Assembly: GCA_023717525.1 (NCBI GenBank)
Contig: JAMQPK010000041.1
Span: 1 to 46,996, forward strand
Direction of reading: 5' to 3'
DNA length: 46,996 nucleotides
DNA from: Vicinamibacterales bacterium
GTDB lineage: Bacteria; Acidobacteriota; Vicinamibacteria; Vicinamibacterales; JAMQPK01
Each line of letters opens with the position of its first letter. The first letter of the stretch is position 1. The position numbers and the translations under genes are program-made. Below the pieces are notes generated by a model. That model saw only the letters and a program-made list of their open reading frames with translations, was not told the origin of the DNA and made no database searches. Shown piece by piece: positions 19,558 through 29,582 of this stretch.

Positions 19558-21227
19558 TTCAGGGGGCTTGGTACCACCGGCGGCTTCTGCAGAATGTCCC
19601 GGACCCGCTGCAGCTCGAGTTCTTCAAAGATCAGGCTGGGCGCGATGACCGATACGGCCGCCGTGGCACCGGCACGGTAGCTGAACATCCACCGTTCCCG
19701 GGACGCTTCGGACAAGTCGCGGAACGCGGTCGGCGCAACCGTCGCGAACCGCAGTCCGCGCACGGGTGATTCGTTCCCATCGAGCGTCACTTTCACGGCC
19801 TGATCGATGCCCGGCCCTGCCCCGGCGCCGCTCTGACCGTCCGATCGCACGCCGCGGACGATATAGCCGAAGGTCTTGTCCTGTGCTTTCAGGAGTGCGA
19901 GATACTTCGCTTTCAACTCGGCCGCGGGGATGGCCTGTGTGCTCTCGAGTTGGAATACGCCAGCCAGGACAGTGCCCGCACGTCCGTGGCCATTCGAGGC
20001 CAGGAAATTCCTTTGCGGGGTCCGGCTCGTCAGAAGCGTGACAAGGCGGCCCTTGTCGACCAGGGTCACATCCCTGGCACGCACACCCTCATCATCAACG
20101 GCATAGCTGCCCGCAACGGTCCTCCCGTCGAACTCCTTGAGCCCTGGAGTATCGCTCGCCATGAACGCATCGGCCATCACGCGTAGCCCGGTCCGATTCA
20201 GGAACGGGTTGGTCGTCGCTTGCGTCATGCGGGGATTTTCGGCATCCGGCGGCCGCCGCGCCTGCACGATCGGTACGAGCGTCTCACTGAGGAACTGTGC
20301 GCTGCCGAGGCCCTCGAGCATCACGGGGCCGGCGAACTCCTCGCCGATCGGCGCATTTTTCGCCGCCGTCACCCGCTCGGCGAGCTGTCGCGCCTTCGAC
20401 ACCAGTTGGTCGGCCGGCGGCAACGCCTGAATGGTGTGATCCACCAGGCTGAAGGTCTCGCGTACCGGCATCCCGTCGTTCGCCTGCGCCTCGCCGAACA
20501 TGACGAGCCCGGCGATCTGAATCGGCGCGATCGTTCTCGAGCCTTCGCTGTTCAAGTAGTACCGCGTGCCGGTCACTTGCGTGATGCTGACATCGGATAA
20601 ATCGACATCGACGGCCGAGGCAAACACCGCAGACGACTGCTGAACGCGCGCGACCGCGTCGCGGCGCGCGCTCGCGTCGGGCGCCTGCAGCAACGGGAGC
20701 ACCGTCTCGATCGGACCTGCACTCGAGAAATCCGGAAGTGGATCGCTGCTGCTGCGGTTCTGGAACGCCGCCTTCTTTCTCGCGAACATCCCGATTGCCC
20801 TCTTGTACGCCGAGTCGGTCGTCATCCAGATCTCGCGGCGCATCGCATCATAGTCGTCGTCGAGCGGTGCCATCACGGTTTCACCGTTCTGGCCGCCGCC
20901 CCCGCCGAATCCCTGAACGACGAAACGAGAGCTGTCGAAGGCGTAGTCCCCCACCCGCACTTCCACGCGCAGCGTGCGGGTTCGCCGGGGCGGGTTTTCG
21001 ATAAGCGCGCCAAGCCGGCCGGAATAGTCCGAAATCGTGCGATCCAGCACTTCGTACGCGATGAAGTAAGGCGGGGCCTCGCCCTGCATCCGAAGCTCGG
21101 CCATCGAACGCGACATCTCGTCCTGAAGGGCAGCCATCGTAGGCGACTGCTGCGCGGGAACACCGACACCGAAGGCACAGAGCACGGCGGCGAGGGCGAG
21201 GACTGTGAGCGAGGTATGCCGCCGCAT
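19554..21227 (-). CDS. Exported TldE/PmbA-like metallopeptidase-related protein without the HExxxH motif
   Basis: The second member of a TldD/TldE-type pair. From the ATG at 21227 it has 557 residues and a signal peptide (MRRHTSLTVLALAAVLCAFGVGVPAQQ). An in-frame extension of 48 residues upstream overlaps the TldD-like gene and is not used. The family core is visible (YYLNSEGSRTI, GPVMLEGLGSAQFLSETL, GSYAVDDEGVRARDVTLVDKGRLVTLLTSRTP, SNGHGR). Where its partner has HEIFGH this protein has FLSETLVP, so the zinc-binding motif is missing, as in TldE/PmbA, the non-catalytic half of the known heterodimer. A Gly-rich loop (GFGGGGGQNGE) is inserted in the N-terminal half. The start lies 2 bases after the stop of the TldD-like gene, implying coupled translation. 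Export is unusual for this family. Confidence 0.85.
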   Translation of the reverse strand: MRRHTSLTVLALAAVLCAFGVGVPAQQSPTMAALQDEMSRSMAELRMQGEAPPYFIAYEVLDRTISDYSGRLGALIENPPRRTRTLRVEVRVGDYAFDSSRFVVQGFGGGGGQNGETVMAPLDDDYDAMRREIWMTTDSAYKRAIGMFARKKAAFQNRSSSDPLPDFSSAGPIETVLPLLQAPDASARRDAVARVQQSSAVFASAVDVDLSDVSITQVTGTRYYLNSEGSRTIAPIQIAGLVMFGEAQANDGMPVRETFSLVDHTIQALPPADQLVSKARQLAERVTAAKNAPIGEEFAGPVMLEGLGSAQFLSETLVPIVQARRPPDAENPRMTQATTNPFLNRTGLRVMADAFMASDTPGLKEFDGRTVAGSYAVDDEGVRARDVTLVDKGRLVTLLTSRTPQRNFLASNGHGRAGTVLAGVFQLESTQAIPAAELKAKYLALLKAQDKTFGYIVRGVRSDGQSGAGAGPGIDQAVKVTLDGNESPVRGLRFATVAPTAFRDLSEASRERWMFSYRAGATAAVSVIAPSLIFEELELQRVRDILQKPPVVPSPLK

Positions 21228-21229
21228 GG

Positions 21230-22933
21230 TCAGGATTTTTTCACTGCTTTCGGTGCCGGCAGAATCGGCGCAGTCTCCTGCGACGTCGCCTTTTTCTGCA
21301 CTTCGACTTCGCTGACAAGCAGCGGTGGAGACGAGGCCGAAACCGGCACGCCGCCGCTCTCGGCGCCGCACACTCCGTTGAACACGTCCTTCTTGTCGCC
21401 GGTCGCAATGATCTTGGCGAAGGCCGTCAGCGGTGTCCCGATCAGATCGACGCCGCGCACGAGCTCCGGCGGGCGGCCGTCGGTATAAATCCTGTAGACG
21501 ACATTCGGCAGCACGTTGAAGGCGTTGGCCGATCCGCGCCCGGTCGTCGTGAAGCCGCCTTCGATGTTGTCGAAGAGCAAGCCGAATGGCTTGCCCTGCT
21601 TTCTGGCTTCCTGGCGCAGCTGATTCATCAGCTCCTCGTTGGGCATCGTCCTGGACGACTCGACGAGCAGATTCGATTGGCGCGACACAGGCAGGAACCC
21701 GGGCTCGGCGCGGCCGTGACCGTTCGATTTGTTGAACGTTTTCACCGGCGCGCGATCCAGCAAAAAGGTCTTCAGCACGCCCTTGTCGACGACCGTCACC
21801 CGCTGCCCCTTCACACCCTGATCGTCGTAGACGTAGTGCCCCATCAGTTCGACGTTGCCCACCTTCTTTAGAGTGGGGTCGAACTCGACGCTGAGAAACG
21901 ACGGCAGAATCGGCTGGTTCACTTTCCCTGCGAACGTCTGGCCGTCGTCGATGTTCCGCTGCCGATTGCCTTCGACGCGGTGGCCGAAAATCTCGTGGAA
22001 GAAGACACCAGCCGCTCGCCCCGAAAGGATCGCCGGACCGGAGTACGGATCGACCAGCGGCGCCTTTCTCAGCTTCCCCAGCAGCTCCATCATCGTGCGC
22101 GTATCGGCCGTAAGTTGCTTCTCGTCGGGCAGGCCCTCAGGCGATGTCGCAAAGTAACTCGTGTAGAGCGGCAGCTCCATGCCGTCATCGGCCTTGGTTA
22201 CGCCTTGAATGAAGATGCGCGCGCCGACATCGCCCGACGCGATGAGCGACCCTTCGCTGTTGGTGTAGTAGCGGTTGTCGGCTTCGATCGTCAGCGACAG
22301 GTTGCTGCGCAGAATCAGCGGATCCTCGGAAAACAACGCCGACACACGTCGCAACCGCGCCTCCCATGCCTTGGCGTCCAGGGTGTAGTTGACGGGCGCG
22401 TCGATGTGCTCTTGCTTTTCTTCGCGCGAAAAATCCGGCGCAGGATCGTCGTCTTTCACCTTCGCCGCCACGTTCGTCTTCACGCGCGTCAGCGCTTCCG
22501 TGGCTGTCTTGTACGTGCGATCGGTCGCGCGCCACAGCGCCTGCCGCATCGGCTTCTCGTCGTCGCTGAGCGGCAGCCCGACTTGCGCGAGGCGCGGCCC
22601 CATTGCCCGGGCATCGCCCCGGATGGGATGGGTGTTGTCGAGAAAATAGTCGCCGACGCGCACTTCGACGGTCGCGTAGCGTTGATGATTTTCGTCGCTG
22701 CGCTCGATGGCGCCGAACGACGCGAGGATCTGTGTCGACCGCGAATCGTAGACAGTGTAGGCGGCGAAGTACGCAGGCACGGGCTGCTGCTTCAGTACCT
22801 GCATGTTGCGCTGAAGCTCCGACTGCAGAATGCCAAGAACAGGAGTGGCCGGCGCAGTGTGCACCCGTCGAGCGCTCGCGACCTCGAGCAGACACAATAG
22901 GGCGATGCCCGCCGGGAATCTCAAGATTCTCAT
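21230..22933 (-). CDS. Exported TldD-like zinc metallopeptidase
   Basis: The catalytic member of the pair, 567 residues, with a signal peptide (MRILRFPAGIALLCLLEVASA). The TldD zinc motif HExxxH is intact at residues 313-318 (FFHEIFGHRVEG). Around it are GPAILSGRAAGV, MGHYVYDDQGVKGQRVTVVDKGVLKTFLLDR, the NKSNGHGRAEPG segment and GVDLIGTPL. TldD/E heterodimers degrade unfolded or modified peptides in the cytoplasm (microcin B17 maturation, CcdA degradation). Here both partners carry signal peptides, so they should act in the periplasm. The gene is divergent from the SMP-30-like gene and its stop is 2 bases before the partner start. Confidence 0.87.
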   Translation of the reverse strand: MRILRFPAGIALLCLLEVASARRVHTAPATPVLGILQSELQRNMQVLKQQPVPAYFAAYTVYDSRSTQILASFGAIERSDENHQRYATVEVRVGDYFLDNTHPIRGDARAMGPRLAQVGLPLSDDEKPMRQALWRATDRTYKTATEALTRVKTNVAAKVKDDDPAPDFSREEKQEHIDAPVNYTLDAKAWEARLRRVSALFSEDPLILRSNLSLTIEADNRYYTNSEGSLIASGDVGARIFIQGVTKADDGMELPLYTSYFATSPEGLPDEKQLTADTRTMMELLGKLRKAPLVDPYSGPAILSGRAAGVFFHEIFGHRVEGNRQRNIDDGQTFAGKVNQPILPSFLSVEFDPTLKKVGNVELMGHYVYDDQGVKGQRVTVVDKGVLKTFLLDRAPVKTFNKSNGHGRAEPGFLPVSRQSNLLVESSRTMPNEELMNQLRQEARKQGKPFGLLFDNIEGGFTTTGRGSANAFNVLPNVVYRIYTDGRPPELVRGVDLIGTPLTAFAKIIATGDKKDVFNGVCGAESGGVPVSASSPPLLVSEVEVQKKATSQETAPILPAPKAVKKS

Positions 22934-23012
22934 GGTGCGTCCACTGACTGGGATTGACTGATCATACCCCAGTACTCAAAGCTAGCCCCTTCACTTCGAC
23001 AGGAGGTTGCGT

Positions 23013-24005
23013 ATGAAGCTCGGGGCATTTCTTGCGGCGGCGATGTGTGCGCTCTCGATAGCTGTCGCGGGACAAGGGCGCGGCGGCGCTCCGCAGCCTC
23101 CGGCCGTCGATACCGTGGCACCCGACATTCCTGGCGTCGTCGCGGCGGGAACGAAGGTGCAGGTCCTGAAGGAGGGATTCAATGGCACCGAAGGGCCAAT
23201 CGCGATGCCCGACGGAAGCGTGATCTTTTCTGAGACCACTGCGAACCGCATGGTGAGGATCGACAAAGACGACAGCTTCTCGACCTTCCTCGACAACACC
23301 GCTGGCGCCAATGGCATGGCGTTCGACAGCGAAGGCCGGCTTTTTGCGACGCATGTACCCTGGGGAGGGACGAAGATTTCGATCATCTACCCCGCAGCCG
23401 CCAGGAAAGTGCTCGTCGACAACTACGACGGCAAGCCGTTCGGCCGCACCAACGATCTCGCGGTGGCGAAGAACGGCGGTGTGTACTTCACCGATTCCGC
23501 AAACGCGGCGCCGATGCCGCCTGAGGGAGTGCCGTTGCCCGCGGCGTTCTACTACCTGCCACCGCGCGCGACGAAGGCGATTCAGATCCTGAATGACGTG
23601 GCGTTCCCGAACGGCGTCATTCTGAGCCGGGACGAAAAGACCCTGTACCTGAACAACACGAACGGGGAGTATCTGATCGCGTTCGACGTACAGCCCGACG
23701 GCTCGTTGAAGAACCGAAGGAACTTCGCGAAGTACGACGGGGTCACGAAGAACGCGGCCGGAGTCACCGTCAGCGGCGCCGACGGCATCACGATCGACAG
23801 CCAGGGACGCCTGTACGTGGCGGCCGCCACTGGTGTTCAGGTGTTCTCGCCGCTGGGACAACACCTCGGCACGATCCCGATGCCCCGGGCGCCACAGAAT
23901 CTCGCTTTCGCCGGCCCGGACAAGAAGACCCTTTACGTGGTCGGGCGGGGCATCGCGTCGAAAGTGCAGATGGTCGCGCAGGGCTTCAAAGATCGCGCAA
24001 AATAG
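23013..24005 (+). CDS. Exported SMP-30/gluconolactonase-like protein
   Basis: A predicted periplasmic lactonase-type six-bladed propeller of 330 residues. A perfect AGGAGG at 23001-23006 sets the start at ATG 23013, not the TTG at 23007. The signal peptide is MKLGAFLAAAMCALSIAVAGQ. Family metal-site residues are seen: Glu in NGTEGPIAMPDGS, Asn in GRTNDLAVAKNGGVYFTDS and Asp in GADGITIDSQGRLYVA. It would hydrolyse a sugar lactone or related ester, with substrate unknown. It lies 4 bases before the oligopeptide-binding lipoprotein gene, so it is probably the first gene of the opp operon, an uncommon partner for a peptide importer. Confidence 0.85.
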   Translation: MKLGAFLAAAMCALSIAVAGQGRGGAPQPPAVDTVAPDIPGVVAAGTKVQVLKEGFNGTEGPIAMPDGSVIFSETTANRMVRIDKDDSFSTFLDNTAGANGMAFDSEGRLFATHVPWGGTKISIIYPAAARKVLVDNYDGKPFGRTNDLAVAKNGGVYFTDSANAAPMPPEGVPLPAAFYYLPPRATKAIQILNDVAFPNGVILSRDEKTLYLNNTNGEYLIAFDVQPDGSLKNRRNFAKYDGVTKNAAGVTVSGADGITIDSQGRLYVAAATGVQVFSPLGQHLGTIPMPRAPQNLAFAGPDKKTLYVVGRGIASKVQMVAQGFKDRAK

Positions 24006-24009
24006 ACAT

Positions 24010-25695
24010 ATGAGGAGATTCTCGACGAGCCGGATCGGCGCCGCGATTGTGGCAAGTCTGTTCGCGTTGCCGGCTTGCACGACCCAGGCAAAGGACAGCC
24101 CCTACTTCGGCAAGGTTGAGGCACCGCAGGGACAGGTGCTGCGCTACATCTCGGGATCCGAACCCGAGTCGCTCGACCCGCACGTCAGCACTGGACAACC
24201 CGAAGCGCGCATCTACCTTGCGCTGTTCGAGGGGCTCACCGATTACCACCCCGTCACGGGGCAGACGATTCCCGCCATCGCCGAACGCTGGGAGGCCAAC
24301 GCCGACAACACAGAATTCACGTTCTACCTTCGCCACAACGCGAAGTGGTCGAACGGCGATGCCATCACCGCGCGTGATTTCGTCTGGAGTGTCCGCCGCG
24401 GCTTGTCACCGGCGCTGGCGTCGCGTTCCGCGTACCTTGCGTACTACATTCAAGGCGCCAAAGAGTACAACGAGGGTAAGGCGCGAGCGGAAGATGTCGG
24501 CGTCGTGGCCGTCGACGACTACACGGTGAGAATCCGGCTCGCGACGCCCGTTCCGTATCTGGCGACCCTCGTCTCGCATCAGATGTTCAAGCTGGTACCG
24601 CGGAAGGCCATTGAAGCCCACGGCGACGCATGGACCGAACCGCAGAACATCGTGACCTGCGGCCCGTTCAAGGTGAAGGTGCGCCGGCCGTATGACCGGC
24701 TCATCGTCGTGCGCGATCCGAACTACTGGGACGCCGCTGCGGTAAAACTCGACGAAATCACCTTCTACCCTGTCGAAGATCAGATGACGCAGATGAACCT
24801 CTATAAGGCCGGCGAGGTCGATGCGGTGTACAACCACACCGTGCCGTACGCGTGGGTCGACGAGATGCGCCACCTGAAGGACTACATGGACAAGCCGGAG
24901 AACGCGATCGAGTACTACATGTTGAACACGAAGAAGGCGCCGACCAACGACATCCGGGTGCGCCGCGCATTCAACATGGCGATCGACAAGAATGCGCTGG
25001 CCGTCTACAGGCGCGTCGTGAAGCCGCTCACAGCCTTTACGCCTGAAGGCATCTTCCCGGGTTACCCGCAGCCGACAGGAGACGCGTTCGATCCGCCACG
25101 CGCGAAACAGCTACTCGCCGACGCAGGGTACCGCGATGCCGCCGGGACATACGACCCATCGAAGTTTCCCGTGAGCGAGATGGAGATCAGCTACAACACC
25201 ACCGAGGCGAATCGACAGACCGCCGAGTTCGTTCAGGCGCAGTGGAAGCAGAATCTCCAGTTGACGGTACCGATCAAGAACATCGAGTGGAAGACATTCC
25301 TCGACTCGCGAGCGAAGCTGCAATACAAAGGCGCCGCCAGGGCGGGATGGGTCGGTGACTATATGGATCCGTACACGTTCCTCGATCTCTTCTCGACGGA
25401 GTTCGGCGACAACGGCACCGGCTGGTCGCCTCCGGAATTTGTCGCGATGCTTCGCGAGGCCAACACGGCCCACGATCCCGCGAAGCGGTACGCGCTGCTT
25501 GCACGTGCAGAGGCATTCCTGCTGGCCGCTCAGCCCGTGATTCCTCTTTATACCGCCGCCACGGACTGGCTGAAGAAGCCGTACGTGAAGGGTATGTATG
25601 CGAACCCGCTGACGCTTCATCCCTGGAAGTTCGTCTACATCGAGCACGATCGCTCGAAGTGGGATCTCGACGACCCGCCGGCCTCGACGAACTGA
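24010..25695 (+). CDS. oppA: Oligopeptide ABC transporter substrate-binding lipoprotein (OppA-like)
   Basis: A periplasmic solute-binding protein of family SBP_bac_5, 561 residues, which captures peptides for the OppBCDF importer. The ATG at 24010 is followed by a lipoprotein-type signal (IVASLFALPAC with Cys20). Family motifs are YISGSEPESLDPHVS, ALFEGLTDYHPVTGQTIPAIAERWE, FYLRHNAKWSNGDAITARDFVWS, CGPFKVK and RRAFNMAIDKNAL. This order is that of E. coli OppA/MppA, so peptides are the likely ligand. A longer upstream frame overlaps the SMP-30 gene and is rejected. No clear ribosome binding site is seen; coupling to the preceding stop 4 bases away may serve. Confidence 0.92.
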   Translation: MRRFSTSRIGAAIVASLFALPACTTQAKDSPYFGKVEAPQGQVLRYISGSEPESLDPHVSTGQPEARIYLALFEGLTDYHPVTGQTIPAIAERWEANADNTEFTFYLRHNAKWSNGDAITARDFVWSVRRGLSPALASRSAYLAYYIQGAKEYNEGKARAEDVGVVAVDDYTVRIRLATPVPYLATLVSHQMFKLVPRKAIEAHGDAWTEPQNIVTCGPFKVKVRRPYDRLIVVRDPNYWDAAAVKLDEITFYPVEDQMTQMNLYKAGEVDAVYNHTVPYAWVDEMRHLKDYMDKPENAIEYYMLNTKKAPTNDIRVRRAFNMAIDKNALAVYRRVVKPLTAFTPEGIFPGYPQPTGDAFDPPRAKQLLADAGYRDAAGTYDPSKFPVSEMEISYNTTEANRQTAEFVQAQWKQNLQLTVPIKNIEWKTFLDSRAKLQYKGAARAGWVGDYMDPYTFLDLFSTEFGDNGTGWSPPEFVAMLREANTAHDPAKRYALLARAEAFLLAAQPVIPLYTAATDWLKKPYVKGMYANPLTLHPWKFVYIEHDRSKWDLDDPPASTN

Positions 25696-25714
25696 CGCAT
25701 AGCCCCCCGTCTGC

Positions 25715-26629
25715 ATGCTCAGGTTCATTCTTCGCCGCCTGCTGATCACCATCCCGATGGTGCTCGTCGTCGTGTCGGTCACCTGGGGACTGATTCGTCT
25801 TGCGCCAGGTAATTTCTATACGGGAGAGAAGCCGATACCTCCCGCTATCGAGAAGAACATCCGCGAGCGCTATGGTCTCGACAAGCCGTGGTACGTCCAA
25901 TACGGGCGCATGATCTCGAACACCTTACATGGCGACTTCGGCATCTCCCTGAAGTATCAGGGCGAGCCGGTGAACAGGATCCTGAAGAACGCGCTGCCGG
26001 TGTCGGCAACTATCGGTGTTCTTGCGTATCTTCTGGCCCTGGCGGTCGGTATCGTATCGGGAACGCTGGCCGCGCTGCGCCAGAACTCCAACCTCGACTA
26101 CACGTCGATGGCGGCCGCGATGATCGGCATCTCACTGCCGAACTTCGTCCTTGGCCCGACGCTCGTTCTGTTTCTGTCGCTGACCTGGTATGTGTTGCCG
26201 CCCGCGTTGTGGGGTGGGCCACGCCATCTGATCCTGCCGGTGATCACACTGTCGGGCGTCTACATGGCCTACATCGCGCGACTCGCCAGGTCGGGCATGC
26301 TCGAGGTGCTCCGGTCGAACTACATCCGCACAGCTCGCGCCAAAGGGCTGGCGGAGCGACACGTGTTGATTCGGCATGCGTTGCGCGGCGGTCTGCTGCC
26401 CGTGGTGTCATTCTCCGGGCCGGCTCTCGCATTCCTGCTCACGGGCACCGTCGTCGTGGAAAAGATCTTCGCGCTGCCTGGACTCGGCAACTACTTCATC
26501 AACGCCAACCTGAATCGCGACGAGCCGCTCATTATCGGCATCGTGGCCTTCATCTCGATTGTGGTGCTGATCTTCAATCTGATGGTCGACATCGCATACG
26601 GGTTCATCGATCCACGCGTGCGGTACTGA
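25715..26629 (+). CDS. oppB: Oligopeptide ABC transporter permease OppB
   Basis: The first inner-membrane permease of the importer, 304 residues with six predicted helices. The N-terminal helix MLRFILRRLLITIPMVLVVVSVTWGLIRLAPG is diagnostic of the OppB/DppB family, as are RERYGLDKPWYVQYGRM and the Q-site EAA loop (RTARAKGLAERHVLIRHALRGGLLPVV). It ends YGFIDPRVRY, the standard OppB tail. It is 19 bases downstream of oppA and 2 bases upstream of oppC. Confidence 0.95.
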   Translation: MLRFILRRLLITIPMVLVVVSVTWGLIRLAPGNFYTGEKPIPPAIEKNIRERYGLDKPWYVQYGRMISNTLHGDFGISLKYQGEPVNRILKNALPVSATIGVLAYLLALAVGIVSGTLAALRQNSNLDYTSMAAAMIGISLPNFVLGPTLVLFLSLTWYVLPPALWGGPRHLILPVITLSGVYMAYIARLARSGMLEVLRSNYIRTARAKGLAERHVLIRHALRGGLLPVVSFSGPALAFLLTGTVVVEKIFALPGLGNYFINANLNRDEPLIIGIVAFISIVVLIFNLMVDIAYGFIDPRVRY

Positions 26630-26631
26630 CG

Positions 26632-27573
26632 ATGACGGCGCCTGTTGCAGTCGAACCGGAAGTCGTCGGCACGTCCCTGTGGAAGGATGCGTGGCGGCGG
26701 CTCCGGCGGAACCGGCTCGCCATGTTCGGGCTGGTCGTCGTCATCGTCATCACACTGGCATCGGTCATCGGACCACCGATCATCCACGGCCTCACCGGGT
26801 TCACGTACGACTACATTCCCTCCGATTCGAGTCTGATCAAATCGTTTCCGCCGTTCACGGCCCCGGATGGCTCGTTCTCGTGGATTCATCCCATGGGCAC
26901 CGACATCGCGGGACGCGATATTCTCGCCCGCGTGCTGCTCGGCGGCCGTATCTCGCTGATGGTCGGCGTCATTTCGACGCTGGTCTCGCTCATCATCGGC
27001 ATCACGTTCGGGGCGACGGCAGGCTACCTCGGCGGCAAGATCGACGAAGTGATGATGCGCATCGTCGACGTGCTGTACGCAATTCCCTACATGATGATCG
27101 TCATCGTGCTGCTCGCATTCTTCGGAGGCCAGTCTCCGCTCGGGCAGCTCTTCCTGCTCTTTGCCGCGCTCGGCGCCGTGTCCTGGCTGACGATGGCGCG
27201 GATCGTCCGCGGGCAAGTCATTTCCCTCAAAAATCAGGAGTTCATCCTGGCGGCGCGCGCGACCGGCGTCAGCGCGACGAAAATCATCTTCCGCCATCTG
27301 GTTCCCAACACGCTCGGACCGGTCATCGTCTATGCCACGTTGACGATACCCTCTGTGATGCTCCTCGAATCGTTCCTGTCGTTTCTCGGCCTCGGCGTCC
27401 AGGCTCCTCTCGCGTCATGGGGAAGCCTTTCAGCAGACGGCGTCCTGAACATCGCGCTCTTTCCCTGGCAGCTCATCTGCCCTGGCGTGACGATGGCGAT
27501 TACGCTGTTCTCGCTGAACTTCCTGGGTGACGGCCTGCGCGATGCGCTCGATCCCCAAATGAGAAAAGGCTAG
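26632..27573 (+). CDS. oppC: Oligopeptide ABC transporter permease OppC
   Basis: The second permease, 313 residues from ATG 26632. The frame extends far upstream inside oppB, but family homology begins here (SLWKDAWRRLRRNRLAMFGLVVV). Landmarks are HPMGTDIAGRDILARVLLGGRISLMVG, GYLGGKIDEVMMRIVDVLYAIPYMM, the EAA loop (LAARATGVSATKIIFRHLVPNTLGPVIV) and the end DGLRDALDPQMRKG. It is followed immediately by the OppD gene with no gap. Confidence 0.95.
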   Translation: MTAPVAVEPEVVGTSLWKDAWRRLRRNRLAMFGLVVVIVITLASVIGPPIIHGLTGFTYDYIPSDSSLIKSFPPFTAPDGSFSWIHPMGTDIAGRDILARVLLGGRISLMVGVISTLVSLIIGITFGATAGYLGGKIDEVMMRIVDVLYAIPYMMIVIVLLAFFGGQSPLGQLFLLFAALGAVSWLTMARIVRGQVISLKNQEFILAARATGVSATKIIFRHLVPNTLGPVIVYATLTIPSVMLLESFLSFLGLGVQAPLASWGSLSADGVLNIALFPWQLICPGVTMAITLFSLNFLGDGLRDALDPQMRKG

Positions 27574-28554
27574 ATGCTGCTGTCTGTTCGAAACCTGCGG
27601 ACGTACTTCGACGAGGATGGGCGCGTCGTCAAGGCGGTCGACGGCGTCAGCTTCGATCTCGAGCGGGGCGAAACGCTGGGCATCGTTGGTGAGTCGGGAT
27701 CCGGTAAATCGGTCACGAACCTGACGATCATGCGGCTGATTCCCTCGCCGCCGGGGCGCATCGCCGGCGGCGAAGTGATCTTCGACGGGCGGAATCTCCT
27801 GGCGCTGCCGGACGAGGAGATGCGCAAACTCCGTGGCAGGCGCATTGCGATGGTCTTTCAGGATCCGATGACGTCGCTGAATCCCTTCATGCGGATCTCG
27901 AGGCAGCTGACGGAAGTGACGCGACTGCATCTCGGCCACGGGAAGGCGGAGGCCTACGAGCACGCCGTGCACATGCTCGAGATGGTGGGCATTCCGGACG
28001 CGCGAAAGCGGGCAGAAGGGTACCCGCACGAGTTCTCCGGCGGCATGCGCCAACGCGTGATGATCGCGATGGCCCTCTCGTGCAAACCCGAGCTCTTGAT
28101 CGCGGACGAGCCGACGACCGCACTCGACGTCACCATTCAGGCGCAGATCCTCGAGCTCATCAAGAACCTGAAGCAGGAAACCGGTACGAGCGAGATCCTC
28201 ATCACACACGACCTGGGTGTCGTGGCCGGGACGACCAATCGCGTCGTCGTGATGTATGCCGGCAAGGTCTTCGAGAGCGCACCGACGGGAGAGTTGTTTT
28301 CCCGGCCGGGAAATCCATATACGAAAGGCCTCTTGCAATCGGTGCCAGACCCGACCTGCGACACGAAGGAGCTTTTTCAGATTCCCGGCCTGCCGCCTGA
28401 CGTCGCGAACCTCGGACCCGGCTGCCCTTTCGCGCCGCGATGCTTCCGCGCCGAGGCGATCTGCAAGGAACAGTTTCCTCCCTTCGTCGCGCTCACGCCC
28501 AGCCATCACTCGCTCTGCCATTTTGCCGATGAGATCTACAAGGGCGCGTCATGA
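27574..28554 (+). CDS. oppD: Oligopeptide ABC transporter ATPase OppD
   Basis: One of the two ATPases that power peptide import; 326 residues. Walker A GESGSGKS is at 39-46, the Q-loop [12 protein letters not shown] follows, then signature [16 protein letters not shown], Walker [13 protein letters not shown] and the switch His in [11 protein letters not shown]. The C-terminal oligo_HPY region carries [13 protein letters not shown] and a Cys cluster ([17 protein letters not shown]) like that of OppD/DppD proteins with an iron-sulfur or redox-active C-terminus. The stop overlaps the oppF start by 4 bases. Confidence 0.95.
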   Translation: MLLSVRNLRTYFDEDGRVVKAVDGVSFDLERGETLGIVGESGSGKSVTNLTIMRLIPSPPGRIAGGEVIFDGRNLLALPDEEMRKLRGRRIAMVFQDPMTSLNPFMRISRQLTEVTRLHLGHGKAEAYEHAVHMLEMVGIPDARKRAEGYPHEFSGGMRQRVMIAMALSCKPELLIADEPTTALDVTIQAQILELIKNLKQETGTSEILITHDLGVVAGTTNRVVVMYAGKVFESAPTGELFSRPGNPYTKGLLQSVPDPTCDTKELFQIPGLPPDVANLGPGCPFAPRCFRAEAICKEQFPPFVALTPSHHSLCHFADEIYKGAS

Positions 28555-29582
28555 CGACGCCGCCCGCCACGCCCCTCGTTGCGATTTCCGATCTGAAGGT
28601 GCATTTCGATCTCGGCAGGCACCGCGTGGTGAAAGCCGTCGACGGAGTGTCGCTCGACATTCGGACAGGCGAGACGCTGGGGCTGGTCGGCGAGTCCGGC
28701 TGCGGCAAGACGACGCTCGGTCGCGCGGTGCTTCGGCTGGTGGAACCGACCGGTGGCAAGGTGCTCTTCAGAGATGTCGATATCGCGAGTCTGTCGCGCC
28801 GCGATCTCCGGAAGATTCGTCGCCACATGCAGATGATTTTTCAAGATCCCTACGCGGCGCTCGACCCGCGCATGACGGTGGGACAGATCATCGCCGAGCC
28901 CATCGAGACCTTCGACCTTGCGAACGGCAACGACAAACGGGCGCGTATTCAGGAGCTGATGGCCACGGTGGGCCTGAGCGCGCGGTTCATCAACCGCTAC
29001 CCGCACGAGTTCTCGGGAGGTCAGCAGCAACGCATCGGAATCGCCAGAGCCCTTGCCGCCAATCCCGACTTCATCGTTGCCGACGAGCCGATTTCGGCGC
29101 TCGACGTCTCGATTCAGGCGCAGATACTGAACCTGATGGAGCGTCTGCAGGCGGAACGCAACCTGACGTACTTGTTCATCTCACACGATCTTCGAGCGAT
29201 CCGGCACGCATCCGATCGCGTCGCGGTGATGTATCTGGGAAAGGTCGTAGAGCTTGCGGGCGGAAAGGAGATCTACCGACGGCCGCTGATGCCCTATACG
29301 AAGGCGCTCATTTCTGCCGTGCCTGTTCCGGATCCGGAAGTTGAAGCCGTGCGACGCCGGATAGTGCTCGAAGGCGATGTGCCCTCGCCCATCAACCCGC
29401 CGTCTGGTTGTCGATTCCACACACGCTGTCCCTATGCGGTTCCCGCCTGCAGCCAGGTCGAACCAGGGCTCGTCGAGATCGAACCGAGCCACTACGCGGC
29501 GTGCATTCGCATCAGCGCCGAACAGCCGGACATCGAGAAAGTCGCGCCCGGTGCAACGCCGGGGCTGAACAATGGGGTTTGA
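28551..29582 (+). CDS. oppF: Oligopeptide ABC transporter ATPase OppF
   Basis: The partner ATPase, 343 residues. The N-terminus before the nucleotide fold is short ([29 protein letters not shown]). It has Walker [10 protein letters not shown]-loop [20 protein letters not shown], signature [16 protein letters not shown], Walker [13 protein letters not shown] and switch His in [16 protein letters not shown]. The C-terminal region has the oligo_HPY Cys cluster ([21 protein letters not shown]). The last codons overlap the next gene by 11 bases, and its TGA lies inside a short palindrome. Confidence 0.95.
   Translation: MTTPPATPLVAISDLKVHFDLGRHRVVKAVDGVSLDIRTGETLGLVGESGCGKTTLGRAVLRLVEPTGGKVLFRDVDIASLSRRDLRKIRRHMQMIFQDPYAALDPRMTVGQIIAEPIETFDLANGNDKRARIQELMATVGLSARFINRYPHEFSGGQQQRIGIARALAANPDFIVADEPISALDVSIQAQILNLMERLQAERNLTYLFISHDLRAIRHASDRVAVMYLGKVVELAGGKEIYRRPLMPYTKALISAVPVPDPEVEAVRRRIVLEGDVPSPINPPSGCRFHTRCPYAVPACSQVEPGLVEIEPSHYAACIRISAEQPDIEKVAPGATPGLNNGV

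Noticed and set aside
22962-24080. A 372-codon open frame on the minus strand opposite the SMP-30-like gene
   Set aside because: It has no recognisable domain, is antisense to a gene with a signal peptide, perfect AGGAGG and family motifs, and arises from the third-position GC bias of the real gene.
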